Shown here piece after piece: positions 1-10,591 of a DNA stretch of 42,730 nt. The notes under the pieces are model-generated. The model made no database searches. It had not been told where the DNA came from and was given only the letters and a program-made list of their open reading frames with translations. Within the stretch, counting starts at the first letter, position 1; each line of letters begins with the position of its first letter. Source of the stretch: Balneolia bacterium (GTDB taxonomy: Bacteria > Bacteroidota > Rhodothermia > Balneolales > Cyclonatronaceae). Location of the stretch: contig JAIUMA010000026.1 of NCBI GenBank assembly GCA_022565795.1, positions 1 to 42,730 of the forward strand, written 5' to 3'. A program made the translations under genes and the position numbers.

Positions 1-1686
<1,686 letters not shown>

Positions 1687-1783
1687 AATGCTATAGTTAG
1701 GCGAATGATACTTTAGCCATTCTTTCGCCATTTTCCTTCAATCAAAAAGTATTAACCGCGGTATAACAGATTTCCCTGACTCT

Positions 1784-2170
1784 ATGAAACTCGATATTCA
1801 GCAAACCGACCATTATGCCGTAATCACACCCGGCACGCCTAAACTCGACTCTACCGTATCACCGGATTTCAAAAGCAACCTGATTGTGCTTGGAAATGCG
1901 CTGGAGACCGGCGGGCTCATCATGAATCTGGAGCACGTAGAATTCGCGGACTCCAGCGGCTTAAGCTCTTTACTTCTGGCACATCGCCTCTATCGCGACA
2001 CCGAACGCACACTGGTCTTGTGTGAACTCAATCCGAAGATTGCCAAACTGCTGGAAATTTCGAAACTGACCTCTTCCTTCATCATAGTAGATAAACTTGA
2101 GGACGCCATTGAGTACCTCAGTGATATCGATGCGGAATTCGACGAAGAGGACGACGATGACGAAATCTGA
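1784..2170 (+). CDS. STAS-domain anti-anti-sigma factor-like protein
   Basis: A 128-residue protein that is nearly all one STAS domain of the SpoIIAA/RsbV type. Such proteins bind or release a partner-switching anti-sigma kinase according to phosphorylation of one serine. The phosphorylation-loop motif DSSGL is present (residues about 51-55), preceded by the usual beta strand LIMNLEHVEFA. The C-terminus is a strongly acidic tail (DAEFDEEDDDDEI) beyond the domain. No cognate serine kinase (RsbW-like) or PP2C phosphatase lies in the window, so its partner must be elsewhere. It sits 97 bases after ligA and 44 bases before the symporter gene, and may share a transcript with either. Family assignment is firm. 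The regulated process is unknown. Confidence 0.88.
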   Translation: MKLDIQQTDHYAVITPGTPKLDSTVSPDFKSNLIVLGNALETGGLIMNLEHVEFADSSGLSSLLLAHRLYRDTERTLVLCELNPKIAKLLEISKLTSSFIIVDKLEDAIEYLSDIDAEFDEEDDDDEI

Positions 2171-2214
2171 GCCAGGGCCGGATTTCACCTTCTGATTCAC
2201 CCGAATCTTATTCC

Positions 2215-3672
2215 ATGTTATCGAATCTGACCGCACTCGGCACCACAGATTGGGCCATCGTTTTCTTTTACCTGCTGCTTTGTGTGGTGATAGGCATCTA
2301 TGCCGGCGGTAAGCCCACCGATGCCAAAACCTATTTTCGCACAGAGGGAAAAGTACCCTGGTGGGCCGCCTCATTTTCGATAGTCGCCACTGAAACCAGC
2401 CTGCTTACCGTAATTTCGATTCCCGCTGTTGCCTACGGCGGAAGTCTGGTTTTCCTCCAAATTGTGATAGGCTATATCATCGGCCGGATTCTGGTGGCAT
2501 GGCTCATACTGCCCTCCTATTTCAAAGGGGATTTGGTTACTCCCTACGGACTGTTCGAGTCCCGGTTCGGCGTTCCGTTTCGAAGACTCTCCTCGGCAGT
2601 TTTTCTGGTAACCCGCCTTCTTGCCGACGGTATCCGCCTATTTGCGGCAGCCATCCCGCTTAAGATCATCACCGGGCTCGATTACCCGGTTGCAATTGCG
2701 CTAATCGGTTTCCTTACCCTGGCCTACACCTATTATGGCGGCCTCAGATCTGTTATCTGGATTGATGTCCTCCAGCTTCTGGTCTACACCATTTGTGCGG
2801 TGTTCATCGTATGGTACACTGCCGGTCTGCTCTCCGGTGGCACCGGAATGGAACTGCTTCAGCAGGAAGATAAACTAAGCTGGCTTCAGATGCCGACCTC
2901 CCTTTCAGACGTGTTCCTCACGCCCTACAACCTCATCGGGGCCGTGATTGGCGGAACGTTTCTGAGCATGGCATCACACGGTACCGACCACCTCATTGTG
3001 CAGCGCCTGATTGCTTGCGGCGACCTTCGCACCGCACAAAAAGCGCTGATAAGCAGCGGCTTTCTGGTTTTTATTCAGTTTGCCCTCTTCCTTCTGGCCG
3101 GAATCGTAATCTACCTCTTCTATCAGGGCATGACTATAGCCGAACTCGGCCTCAATAATCCCGATGAAATCATGCTATCGTTCGTGGTTGCTGAAATGCC
3201 GGTCGGCACCACCGGCCTATTTGTAGCGGCGCTGTTTGCGGCCGCCATGAGTACGCTTAGCAGCTCTCTTTCGGCACTATCATCATCTACCTTCTTCGAT
3301 CTTTTCCCGAAGCTTAGCAAGCGCCCGGACGCGATGAAGCTCTCCCGATACATGATGATTTTCTGGACGTTCATTTTCATACTGTTCGCATCCATGTTCA
3401 CAGATACAGACAATCCGATTGTTGAGCTTGGGCTCGGCATTGCGGGCTTCACATACGGAGCGCTTCTTGGTGCGTTTGTGATGGCGATATTCAGCCGTAT
3501 TGGTCAAACCGAAGCCATAATTGGTATGGTTGTTTGCGTTACGGCCATGACCATCATCATCTTCACCACTCCTCTGGCATGGCCTTGGTATACCTTAACG
3601 GGATTAACTATCTTCAGTATCAGTTCCGCTTCAGTTGCGGCATTCCGCACAAACAGAGCATCAAACCGGTAG
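2215..3672 (+). CDS. Sodium:solute symporter (SSS/SLC5 family)
   Basis: An inner-membrane Na+-coupled importer of 485 residues with about 13 hydrophobic segments, which is normal for the family. Family features are the N-terminal GTTDWAIVFFYLL helix, the unwound first core helix around WWAASFSIVATETSLLTVISIP, and the motif SHGTDHLIVQRLIACGDLRTAQKAL near residues 246-275. The helix with TLSSSLSALSSSTFFDLF carries the serines that usually form the second Na+ site. The substrate cannot be told from sequence; sugars, proline, pantothenate or organic anions are all used by relatives. It follows the STAS gene by 44 bases. Confidence 0.9.
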   Translation: MLSNLTALGTTDWAIVFFYLLLCVVIGIYAGGKPTDAKTYFRTEGKVPWWAASFSIVATETSLLTVISIPAVAYGGSLVFLQIVIGYIIGRILVAWLILPSYFKGDLVTPYGLFESRFGVPFRRLSSAVFLVTRLLADGIRLFAAAIPLKIITGLDYPVAIALIGFLTLAYTYYGGLRSVIWIDVLQLLVYTICAVFIVWYTAGLLSGGTGMELLQQEDKLSWLQMPTSLSDVFLTPYNLIGAVIGGTFLSMASHGTDHLIVQRLIACGDLRTAQKALISSGFLVFIQFALFLLAGIVIYLFYQGMTIAELGLNNPDEIMLSFVVAEMPVGTTGLFVAALFAAAMSTLSSSLSALSSSTFFDLFPKLSKRPDAMKLSRYMMIFWTFIFILFASMFTDTDNPIVELGLGIAGFTYGALLGAFVMAIFSRIGQTEAIIGMVVCVTAMTIIIFTTPLAWPWYTLTGLTIFSISSASVAAFRTNRASNR

Positions 3673-3699
3673 ATCGTGGAATTATGAAGAAGGGCGCAA

Positions 3700-3729
3700 T
3701 TGTAGTAGTTTTACTGATTGTGTACTTTG
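3700..3729 (+). promoter_or_regulatory. Candidate promoter for the 7TM-HD gene
   Basis: A TTG (3700-3702) is followed after 20 bases by TACTTTG (3723-3729). This resembles the Bacteroidota-type promoter TTG-N19-TAnnTTTG, but with one base missing in the -7 box. It lies 94 bases upstream of the 7TM-HD start. The same stretch encodes a 24-residue hydrophobic mini-ORF (3684-3758) that I consider incidental. Confidence 0.25.
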
Positions 3730-3822
3730 GTGTCTTCAGACGCGTTAGGATTTGCTGACAACCATCTGGTATCACAGAATTTTCAAGTTACAGATTACCA
3801 TTTCCCTGAGGGGTAACCATCC

Positions 3823-6237
3823 ATGAGTTTTTTAGAAAAGCTTGGCCTTGGCAGAAAAAGAGCCGTCCAGACCACCGGTTTGAACGAGAAGGCACAGCTT
3901 GAGGAACAGAAAAAGCGCCGGAACAGCCTGTTTGTAAAGCTCGGCATTGCTTTTATTTTCCTCGTTTTGGTGATGATTCTCTATCCGAGAAATATCATGC
4001 AGGAAGCAAACTATCAGGTAAACGAGCCCTGGAGGCTGGATGACCTCACCGCTCCGTTCGACTTTAGCATTCTGAAAACTGATCAGGAAATTGAGCGGGA
4101 AATACGTGAAATACGGGAGACAACAGCACCGGTTTTCCACACCGACCCTGAAATTCAGGATCGTGTAATTGCTCAGATTGATTCCGTGATGAGCCGTCTG
4201 GATCCCGTGCTGAATGCGTTCGCCGAGTGGCAGATTAACAGCAGAAACGGAAACGGAGACTCGCTGTCAGACAGCCTTAATTACGTTCGTACTCGGGCCA
4301 ACGCCAACCTCTTTTTCACAGATTCCAGTCTCGACTTCATGCTCGAACAGTATGCTCGCGTACAAATGGAAGACGGGCGACGCAGTTTCGTTGGAGCCGA
4401 TGTAACGAACCGTCTTGAGCACCTCATAAATGAAGTTTATCGCGACGGCATTATCGATATCGACAAATCCGAGCTTGAGAGTAACGAAATCTCGGTAAGG
4501 GATACACGGCAACGAACCGAACGCTTTATGAGCGCGGCAAATGTACGGGATATGGGCGAAGCTGCAGAATTTGTTAGTTTCCGCCTGAATCGCATGCTCA
4601 GGGACGAGGCGGCTTCTATAGCCATACAGCTTTACGTTCAGCTTATTGAGCCAAACTTCATATTCAACGAATCTGAAACCGAAGCTCTTATTGCGCAGGC
4701 TGTTGAGAGCATCAGCCCAACCAAAGGAGCCGTCGCTGCAGGACAAGTCATTATTCGCCGTGGAGACCTTATTGATCAGGAGCGTCTAAATACTCTTCGC
4801 AGTCTGGATGCAGCCCGTGCCACTCGGGCCAGCAACGTCGAGCTGGCGCTTCGCATACTCGGTGATTTCCTGCTGTTCCTGGCTATACTAGCTACCTTCC
4901 TCATTTATCTCTACCTCTATCGAACGCCAATTTTCGACAGCACGAGCAAGTTCCTTCTCGTCTTTCTGGCGCTTTTCCTGGTTGTGGGATCCAGCGCGTT
5001 TTTAATACGACTTGATAATATCTCGGAGTACATTGTGCCGCTTGCCATGGCGCCCATACTACTCACGATTTTCTTCGATTCGCGAGTAGGGATTATAGCA
5101 GCGATAAGCATAGCGCTGATTACCGGCATCATGAACGGATTCAATTTTGAGTTTATGACGGCTACTCTGGTCGGCTCAAGCGTTGCCGTTTACACCGTGC
5201 GTGACATAAGACAGCGCAGCCAGTATTTCCTGAATACGCCCGGATTAATTTTTCTGTCATACGGTTTTGTTCTGCTCGGCTTCACCCTTTCCAGAACGGG
5301 TGCATGGGATATTTTCGGAATGAACCTGGTGTTTGTTTTTGTGAATGTGCTGCTGATTTCAATTTTGACCTACCCGCTCATTTTTCTTTTCGAGAAAATG
5401 TTCAGTCTCACCACAGACGTGACGCTGTATGAGCTTAATGACAACAACAATCCGATTCTCAAAGACCTGATGCTCAACGCAACCGGAAGCTTTCAGCACA
5501 GTATTCAGGTAGCTAACCTGGCTGAGTCTGCAGCCAGCGATATAGGAGCCAATGCTCTACTTGCTCGTGTGGGCGCCTTGTACCACGATATCGGCAAGAT
5601 GGATAAGCCACAGTATTTCGTTGAGAATCAGGCTCCGGGTATGAATCCGCACGATCAGCTTTCACCAAGCATGAGCGCCAAAATTATCCGCGAGCATGTG
5701 AAGGCCGGTGTGAGAATTGCCAGAGAGAAAGATCTGCCGCCTGTCATTATTGACTTCATCCAGACCCACCATGGTGACAGCCTCATTCAGTTTTTCTACA
5801 ACAAGGCCCTAAAAGAGGCCAGCAGCGAGAGTGAAGTCCAGGAAGACTTTTTCCGCTATGACGGCCCCCTGCCATCCACCCGGGAGACAGGCATTCTGCT
5901 GCTTGCCGACTGCGTCGAGGCAGCTTCACGTGCTATGACCGACCCATCTTACAAGAAGCTGGAAAACCTGGTTAACCGTCTCGTTGACGAGCGCGTAACG
6001 GAAGGCCAGCTTATCGACTGCCCGCTCACCTTCCGTGATATTACCATTATCAAAAAAGCCTTCCTGAAGAACCTTTCGGCAATGTATCACAGTAGGATTA
6101 AATATCCCGGACAGGACGACAAAGACAAAGACAAAGAAGGAACCTCAACCGGATCCGGCAGTACGCTCTCCACGGGAGCCAGTTCAAAACGCGAGACGGA
6201 AGAGAAGCAGCAGACTCAGGAAAAGGAAAGCAACTAG
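3823..6237 (+). CDS. pgpH: 7TM-HD family cyclic-di-AMP phosphodiesterase-like protein (PgpH type)
   Basis: A membrane phosphodiesterase of 804 residues. An N-terminal TM segment (about residues 37-55) is followed by a large extracytoplasmic 7TMR-HDED sensor domain (about 60-335), seven clustered TM helices (about 345-545), and a cytoplasmic HD domain. The HD domain has the metal-binding HDIG motif at H588-D589 (LYHDIGKMDKP), an upstream FQHSIQVANLAE histidine and THHGD further on. PgpH proteins hydrolyse c-di-AMP, best known from Listeria. The extreme C-terminus (about 765-804) is a low-complexity Lys/Asp/Ser/Thr/Glu tail. A start with no competing upstream ATG and a GAGGGG just ahead (about 3808-3813) supports the chosen start. 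No diadenylate cyclase is in the window. The xer gene follows after 9 bases. Confidence 0.88.
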   Translation: MSFLEKLGLGRKRAVQTTGLNEKAQLEEQKKRRNSLFVKLGIAFIFLVLVMILYPRNIMQEANYQVNEPWRLDDLTAPFDFSILKTDQEIEREIREIRETTAPVFHTDPEIQDRVIAQIDSVMSRLDPVLNAFAEWQINSRNGNGDSLSDSLNYVRTRANANLFFTDSSLDFMLEQYARVQMEDGRRSFVGADVTNRLEHLINEVYRDGIIDIDKSELESNEISVRDTRQRTERFMSAANVRDMGEAAEFVSFRLNRMLRDEAASIAIQLYVQLIEPNFIFNESETEALIAQAVESISPTKGAVAAGQVIIRRGDLIDQERLNTLRSLDAARATRASNVELALRILGDFLLFLAILATFLIYLYLYRTPIFDSTSKFLLVFLALFLVVGSSAFLIRLDNISEYIVPLAMAPILLTIFFDSRVGIIAAISIALITGIMNGFNFEFMTATLVGSSVAVYTVRDIRQRSQYFLNTPGLIFLSYGFVLLGFTLSRTGAWDIFGMNLVFVFVNVLLISILTYPLIFLFEKMFSLTTDVTLYELNDNNNPILKDLMLNATGSFQHSIQVANLAESAASDIGANALLARVGALYHDIGKMDKPQYFVENQAPGMNPHDQLSPSMSAKIIREHVKAGVRIAREKDLPPVIIDFIQTHHGDSLIQFFYNKALKEASSESEVQEDFFRYDGPLPSTRETGILLLADCVEAASRAMTDPSYKKLENLVNRLVDERVTEGQLIDCPLTFRDITIIKKAFLKNLSAMYHSRIKYPGQDDKDKDKEGTSTGSGSTLSTGASSKRETEEKQQTQEKESN

Positions 6238-6246
6238 ATCAGTTTT

Positions 6247-7161
6247 ATGGAGTCTGCTTTCAGCCCCGTATTGAAGCAGTTTTTGCAGTATCTGAAGCTG
6301 GAGAAAGGACTTGCTGAAAATACGCTGGATGCCTACAAACGGGATATCAACAACTATCTGAATTTCCTCTTCAGTGTAAAAGATATCCGGGATTTGTCCG
6401 GTGTTGAGCTTCGCCATATCGAGGACTATCTTTTCGAGCTGGCTGAAACCGGCCTGGCAACCACGACCATAGCGCGGAACATTTCGTGTATTCGCTCCTT
6501 TCATGTTTTTCTGGTGATTGAGGGCTTCAGCGCGGCTAATCCCGCCCAGCTCGTCGACCTCCCTAAGAAAGCTATGAAGCTTCCTGAGGTACTCCGTGCT
6601 GAAGAAGTGGCAAGACTCCTGGATGCAAGCTCCTCTTTTGGCTTTTCATCCAGCCCCATGCGGGACCGGGCTATACTCGAAGTGCTTTATGCTACCGGGA
6701 TGCGCGTATCTGAGCTAACAGAGCTCACATTAGAACAGATTTTTCCGGAAATCGGATTTGTCCGTGTTTTTGGAAAGGGAAGCAAAGAACGGCTTGTGCC
6801 CGTTGGAAAACCTGCGCTCGATGCCATAAACATCTATTTGGAGAACGAGCGACCGCTTCATGCTAAAAACAAAGAGCAAACGCTAAACCGTGTTTTCCTG
6901 AATCAGCGCGGTAAACCGCTCAGCAGGGTCAGCGTTTGGACTCTGGTAAAGAAAGCGGCAAAAATGGCCGGAATCCGAAAGCCCGTTTACCCTCATGCGC
7001 TAAGACACTCGTTTGCGACACATCTTTTGGAAGGCGGTGCAGACTTAAGGTCGGTGCAGGAGATGCTTGGCCATGTTTCCATCAACACCACTGAAATATA
7101 TACCCATGTTGACCGTAATTTCCTGCAGCAAGTCTACCGGGAATTCCATCCGCGCGGTTAG
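6247..7161 (+). CDS. xerD: Tyrosine recombinase XerC/XerD
   Basis: A site-specific recombinase of 304 residues that resolves chromosome dimers at dif with a partner Xer protein. The N-terminal SAM-like core-binding domain (about residues 1-90, QFLQYLKLEKGLAENTLDAYKRDI) precedes the catalytic domain. The catalytic residues are R153 in ATGMRVSEL, the lysine of GKGSKERLVP, H250 and R253 in HALRHSFATHLLEGG, H276 in LGHVSI, and the nucleophile Y285 in EIYTHV. Length and motifs match XerD slightly better than XerC, but the two are hard to separate without alignment. It lies 9 bases after the 7TM-HD gene and is probably co-transcribed. No phage or integron features surround it, so it is most likely the housekeeping enzyme. 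Confidence 0.92.
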   Translation: MESAFSPVLKQFLQYLKLEKGLAENTLDAYKRDINNYLNFLFSVKDIRDLSGVELRHIEDYLFELAETGLATTTIARNISCIRSFHVFLVIEGFSAANPAQLVDLPKKAMKLPEVLRAEEVARLLDASSSFGFSSSPMRDRAILEVLYATGMRVSELTELTLEQIFPEIGFVRVFGKGSKERLVPVGKPALDAINIYLENERPLHAKNKEQTLNRVFLNQRGKPLSRVSVWTLVKKAAKMAGIRKPVYPHALRHSFATHLLEGGADLRSVQEMLGHVSINTTEIYTHVDRNFLQQVYREFHPRG

Positions 7162-7234
7162 CATTCTCGTTTTTTGTATCTTCGCACCTGTAATCATCAC
7201 ACTGAACCTCTGAACAATCCTTTCGATTTTTTTT

Positions 7235-8287
7235 ATGAATGAAACCGGCAAAGCAATACAGTCTATAGAATGGCGTGAAGACCACGTCCGAATCATCGAC
7301 CAGACGTTTCTTCCCGGCAGAACGGTCTACTGCGATATCCGCGATGTTGGCCAAATGTGGGACGCCATCAAAAAGCTCAAAGTGCGCGGTGCCCCTGCTA
7401 TCGGAATTGCCGCTGCCTATGCGTTTTATCTTGGGATTAAGGACATTCGCGATATATCCTACTCCGGGTTCAGTATTGAGGTTGACAGAATCGCACAATA
7501 TTTGGCTTCAAGCCGACCTACTGCCGTAAATTTGCAATGGGCACTTGATCGCATCCAGAGCACTATACATGCACTCCGCGAGAAACCAATCGATGAAATT
7601 AAAGACACTGTTCTACAGCTTGCGAAGACGATACACGAGGAAGACAAACGAATTTGCAAGAATATTGGTCTGAACGGCCAGGAGCTTATTCCTGACACAG
7701 CCAACATACTCACGCACTGTAACACCGGCGGACTTGCAACCGGACAGTACGGTACGGCGCTTTCCATGATTTACCACGCGCATGAAGCAGGTAAGAAAAT
7801 TCATATTTGGGTAGATGAAACGCGTCCGCTTCTGCAGGGTTCAAGACTTACGGCATGGGAACTGACCAGCGCAGGTATACCAATGCAGCTCGTGATCGAC
7901 TCCGCAGCCGGTCATCTCATGAAATCCGGCAAGGTAGACCTGATTGTGGTTGGAACCGACCGTGTTGCCGCCAATGGCGATACTGCGAACAAAATCGGTA
8001 CCTACTCGCTCTCTGTACTAGCCAAGGAGCACAATATCCCCTTCTATGTGGCTGCTCCGCTGTCGTCTATCGATACAGCAATTAAAACAGGTGATGAAAT
8101 CCCGATAGAAGAGCGTGACGGAGAGGAAATTACCAATATTGGCAGCAGCCGTATCGCGCCTAAAAAAGTGGATACCTACAATCCGGCTTTCGATGTTACC
8201 CCGGCCAAAAACATCACCGCTTTTATCACTGAAAAAGGTATCGTTAAGCAGCCGTTCACGACCGGAATAGCGAAGCTGTTTTCCTGA
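7235..8287 (+). CDS. mtnA: S-methyl-5-thioribose-1-phosphate isomerase
   Basis: Converts 5-methylthioribose-1-phosphate to the ribulose form in methionine salvage. At 350 residues it matches the family. It shows the N-terminal RGAPAIGIAAAYAF motif (51-64), the catalytic cysteine C162 in ILTHCNTGGLATG, and the catalytic aspartate D242 in VVGTDRVAANGDTANKIGTY. These separate MtnA from the related eIF2B subunits. No other methionine-salvage gene lies in the window. A TATCTTCG element at 7177-7184, upstream of the ATG, resembles a -7 box, but I see no convincing -33 element. The stop codon ends one base before the stop of the convergent HD gene. Confidence 0.95.
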   Translation: MNETGKAIQSIEWREDHVRIIDQTFLPGRTVYCDIRDVGQMWDAIKKLKVRGAPAIGIAAAYAFYLGIKDIRDISYSGFSIEVDRIAQYLASSRPTAVNLQWALDRIQSTIHALREKPIDEIKDTVLQLAKTIHEEDKRICKNIGLNGQELIPDTANILTHCNTGGLATGQYGTALSMIYHAHEAGKKIHIWVDETRPLLQGSRLTAWELTSAGIPMQLVIDSAAGHLMKSGKVDLIVVGTDRVAANGDTANKIGTYSLSVLAKEHNIPFYVAAPLSSIDTAIKTGDEIPIEERDGEEITNIGSSRIAPKKVDTYNPAFDVTPAKNITAFITEKGIVKQPFTTGIAKLFS

Positions 8288-8920
8288 TTAGCTTCCTGCT
8301 TCGTAAAAAAGCTGATTGAGCCACTCTCTCATAAACGTAGTACGCCGGCGGGCCTCTTCCCTGCCGGCTTCTGTTTTCATGGTGTGCTCGAGCTTCAGAA
8401 GCTTTTCATAAAAGTGATCGATGATATAGTTCTTTTCGTCAGCCGGCCTGTTTTCCGGTTCAGGCTCATCCGGATGATAGAGTGACGCTCCGAAACCGGC
8501 TCCGGTTATCAGGCAGCGGGCAATGCCGATAGCACCGAGCGCATCGAGTCGGTCGGCGTCCTGCACAATGCTTGCTTCAATCGATTCAGGCTCAATACCG
8601 GCGCTGAAACTATGCGCTTCGATGCAGTGAAATATCTGGTCGAGCTTCTCTTCATCTGAGTAGCCCTGCTCTCTGAGAAACGCCACGCCACTTTCGGCCG
8701 CCAGCTTAGATGCCCTCTTTCTATCAGGGCTGTCTTTTGCCACGCTAACGCAGTCATGAAGCCAGGCTGCATAGCGCACAATTTCGGTATCTGCATCTTC
8801 TGACTCACTCAAACGCAGGGCAGCTGCAACTACGCGCTTGATATGAGATAAGTCGTGCGCAGCATCAGAAACAAGATTACGCTTCAGGAAGCTTATGAAG
8901 GTATCGTCGGGTATCATCAT
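8288..8920 (-). CDS. HD-domain metal-dependent phosphohydrolase
   Basis: A 210-residue soluble HD-superfamily protein. The HD signature is spread as AHDLSHIKRVV (about residues 17-27), WLHDCV (about 49-54) and QDADRLDALGAIGIAR (about 115-130). This order is typical of YedJ-like predicted phosphohydrolases, whose substrates are usually nucleotides or unknown. There is no membrane segment. The gene is tail-to-tail with mtnA, with no gap between the stop codons. On its own strand the hairpin terminator of the yciO-like gene stands just upstream, so it probably has its own weak promoter or depends on readthrough. Family is secure, function is not. Confidence 0.85.
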   Translation of the reverse strand: MMIPDDTFISFLKRNLVSDAAHDLSHIKRVVAAALRLSESEDADTEIVRYAAWLHDCVSVAKDSPDRKRASKLAAESGVAFLREQGYSDEEKLDQIFHCIEAHSFSAGIEPESIEASIVQDADRLDALGAIGIARCLITGAGFGASLYHPDEPEPENRPADEKNYIIDHFYEKLLKLEHTMKTEAGREEARRRTTFMREWLNQLFYEAGS

Positions 8921-8921
8921 A

Positions 8922-8965
8922 CTAAAAGAAAATCGGGATGCGCACTAAGATCGGCGCACCCCGAT
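8922..8965 (-). terminator. Rho-independent terminator of the YciO-type gene
   Basis: Read on the minus strand, ATCGGGGTGCGC pairs with GCGCATCCCGAT (one A/G mismatch) around a 10-base loop. A TTTTCTTTTAG tract follows directly. It stands between the end of the yciO-like gene and the start of the HD gene, so it should separate the two transcripts. Confidence 0.75.
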
Positions 8966-8996
8966 ATTGATCATTAATATTTTAAAAATTCCAGAA

Positions 8997-9668
8997 TTAA
9001 GCTTCGACTTCTGTGGCCAGGTTATTGATTCTGAAGACCTCTTCAACCTTGTCAAAGCCTTCGCCTCTGCGCAGAATTACCGGTGTATCTCCGGTCATAT
9101 CAATAATGGTTGACTCACTGGTTGACAGCGGTTGCTCATCATCTACCACTATATCAACCAGACGATCGAAAATCTGGAATAAATCATCCGGGAATTCGGG
9201 ATCGGGTCCACTGTAGAGATCTTCGGGCACTTTTGCGCTAGTAGCAAGTAGCGGACGACCTAATTCCGCAATAATGGTCTCACATATCGGATGGGCAGGC
9301 ACCCGAAATCCGACTGTTTTACGCTTAGGGTGAAGCAGGAGTTTGGGTACTTCCTTTGTTGCCGGTAAAACGAACGTATAGGGTCCCGGAATAAGACGTT
9401 TAATAATTTTGAAGTTGTCGTCGCTAAGATTCGCAAATTTCGAGATTCCGGTAAGCGAGTCACAAATAAGGGTAAAAAGGTGGTCATCATCCAGCTTTCT
9501 GATGCTTCTGATTTTATCAATACCTTTTTTATTCACATAGTCGCAGCCCAGTGCAAAGCGGGTATCTGAGGGGAAAAGCATAATCTCACCGCTTCTTAAC
9601 CGGTCTACAATATCAAAAACGCGCTTAATATGTGGTGTTTCAGGATGGAGCTTAATTTTTTCTGCCAT
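8997..9668 (-). CDS. yciO: YciO/Sua5/YrdC-family protein (YciO subgroup)
   Basis: A 223-residue protein with the YrdC dsRNA-binding-like fold. Members include TsaC/Sua5, which make threonylcarbamoyl-AMP for the tRNA t6A modification. Sequence features are GEIMLFPSDTRFALGCD, the basic helix IDKIRSIRKLDDDHLFTLIC, PGPYTFVLPATKEVPKLLL, KRKTVGFRVPAHP and STIIDMTGDTPVILRRGEG. From memory these follow E. coli YciO (for example RIRQLPDGHNFTL and PGNYTFILKGTKEVP) more closely than TsaC. YciO is the less understood paralogue, so annotation as the t6A enzyme is uncertain. There is no C-terminal Sua5 domain. A clear terminator follows the gene. Confidence 0.85.
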   Translation of the reverse strand: MAEKIKLHPETPHIKRVFDIVDRLRSGEIMLFPSDTRFALGCDYVNKKGIDKIRSIRKLDDDHLFTLICDSLTGISKFANLSDDNFKIIKRLIPGPYTFVLPATKEVPKLLLHPKRKTVGFRVPAHPICETIIAELGRPLLATSAKVPEDLYSGPDPEFPDDLFQIFDRLVDIVVDDEQPLSTSESTIIDMTGDTPVILRRGEGFDKVEEVFRINNLATEVEA

Positions 9669-9866
9669 GTTTGTTCCGTTTATGTTCAGGGTTGTGATGA
9701 TATGTTTCAGACTTCTCCGTTAGCGGCATTCAGCCATTTGCATATCTTGCCGGTATCTACACTCTACGTTTGAAAAGCCGGATTATGCTGAAACTTTTGT
9801 TATTTATTTTATCTTTTAATGTAGTAAATACTCATTACAATCGAAGCCCAAAACCGGAAATCAATT

Positions 9867-10571
9867 ATGAAGACAGACGTAAAACTGACTTTCTTAGGCC
9901 ATTCTGCATTTAAGCTGGTAAGTCCGGCAGGTAAAGTATTATACATCGACCCGTTTCTTAAAAATAACCCGACTACCCCAGACGAGTACAAAGAGCCTAA
10001 AGAGGCCGACTATATTCTTCTCACGCACGGGCATGAAGATCATGTGGGGGAAACGCTCGAAATTGCTAAGCGTACCGGGGCTAAAGTTGTCTCAATCGTA
10101 GAGCTTTCCGGGCTGCTGAAGTCCGACGGTCTTAATGAAGACCAGGCGTTTGAGTTTAATAAGGGCGGAACCGTCCATTTTGATGACTTCTCTGTAACGC
10201 TTACCAACGCTAACCATTCTTCATCATTTGGCGGACGATATGCCGGTGACCCCGCTGGCCTTGTCATTCGCTTCAAAGACGATATTACGGTGTACCACGC
10301 AGGTGACACTAACATTATGCCGGATTTCGAGATTTACGGCACTCTCTACCGTCCGGATATTACTATGCTTCCTATCGGTGATCATTATACCATGGGCGAC
10401 AAAGAGGCAGCCGTTGCGGCCGGTATGATTGGCACGGGATTATTTATACCCGTTCACTATAGTACCTTCCCGCCGCTTACAGGCTCACCTGAGACCTTCA
10501 AAACTGAGGCAGAAAAGCTTCTGAAAGGCAAAGGAAGCGTGAAGATTATGGAGCCAGGTGAATCGCTATAG
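9867..10571 (+). CDS. UPF0173 metallo-beta-lactamase-fold hydrolase
   Basis: A 234-residue soluble metal-dependent hydrolase. The metal-binding signature LLTHGHEDHVGE (about residues 51-62) is the HxHxDH motif, with further ligands in NANHSSSFGG (the histidine near 115) and VYHAGDTNIMPD (the aspartate near 149). IPVHYSTFPPLTG near 190-202 provides the last histidine. The set and the 230-residue length match UPF0173 (YtkL-like) proteins, whose substrate is not established. It is a single-gene unit that faces ctaB and ends at a strong bidirectional terminator. Confidence 0.9.
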   Translation: MKTDVKLTFLGHSAFKLVSPAGKVLYIDPFLKNNPTTPDEYKEPKEADYILLTHGHEDHVGETLEIAKRTGAKVVSIVELSGLLKSDGLNEDQAFEFNKGGTVHFDDFSVTLTNANHSSSFGGRYAGDPAGLVIRFKDDITVYHAGDTNIMPDFEIYGTLYRPDITMLPIGDHYTMGDKEAAVAAGMIGTGLFIPVHYSTFPPLTGSPETFKTEAEKLLKGKGSVKIMEPGESL

Positions 10572-10591
10572 GAGCTTCAATAGGTCACTAA

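Noticed and set aside
3684-3758. 24-codon mini-ORF with a hydrophobic core (MKKGAIVVVLLIVYFG)
   Set aside because: Signal-peptide-like, but very short and overlapping a candidate promoter. It may be chance or the remnant of a gene.
6247-7161. The Xer recombinase as a sign of a mobile element
   Set aside because: No att repeats, tRNA, cargo genes or composition shift nearby. It fits the housekeeping Xer protein.
9785-9913. 42-codon ORF beginning MLKLLLFILSF
   Set aside because: It overlaps the start of the UPF0173 gene in another frame and its hydrophobic start follows from AT-rich promoter sequence.
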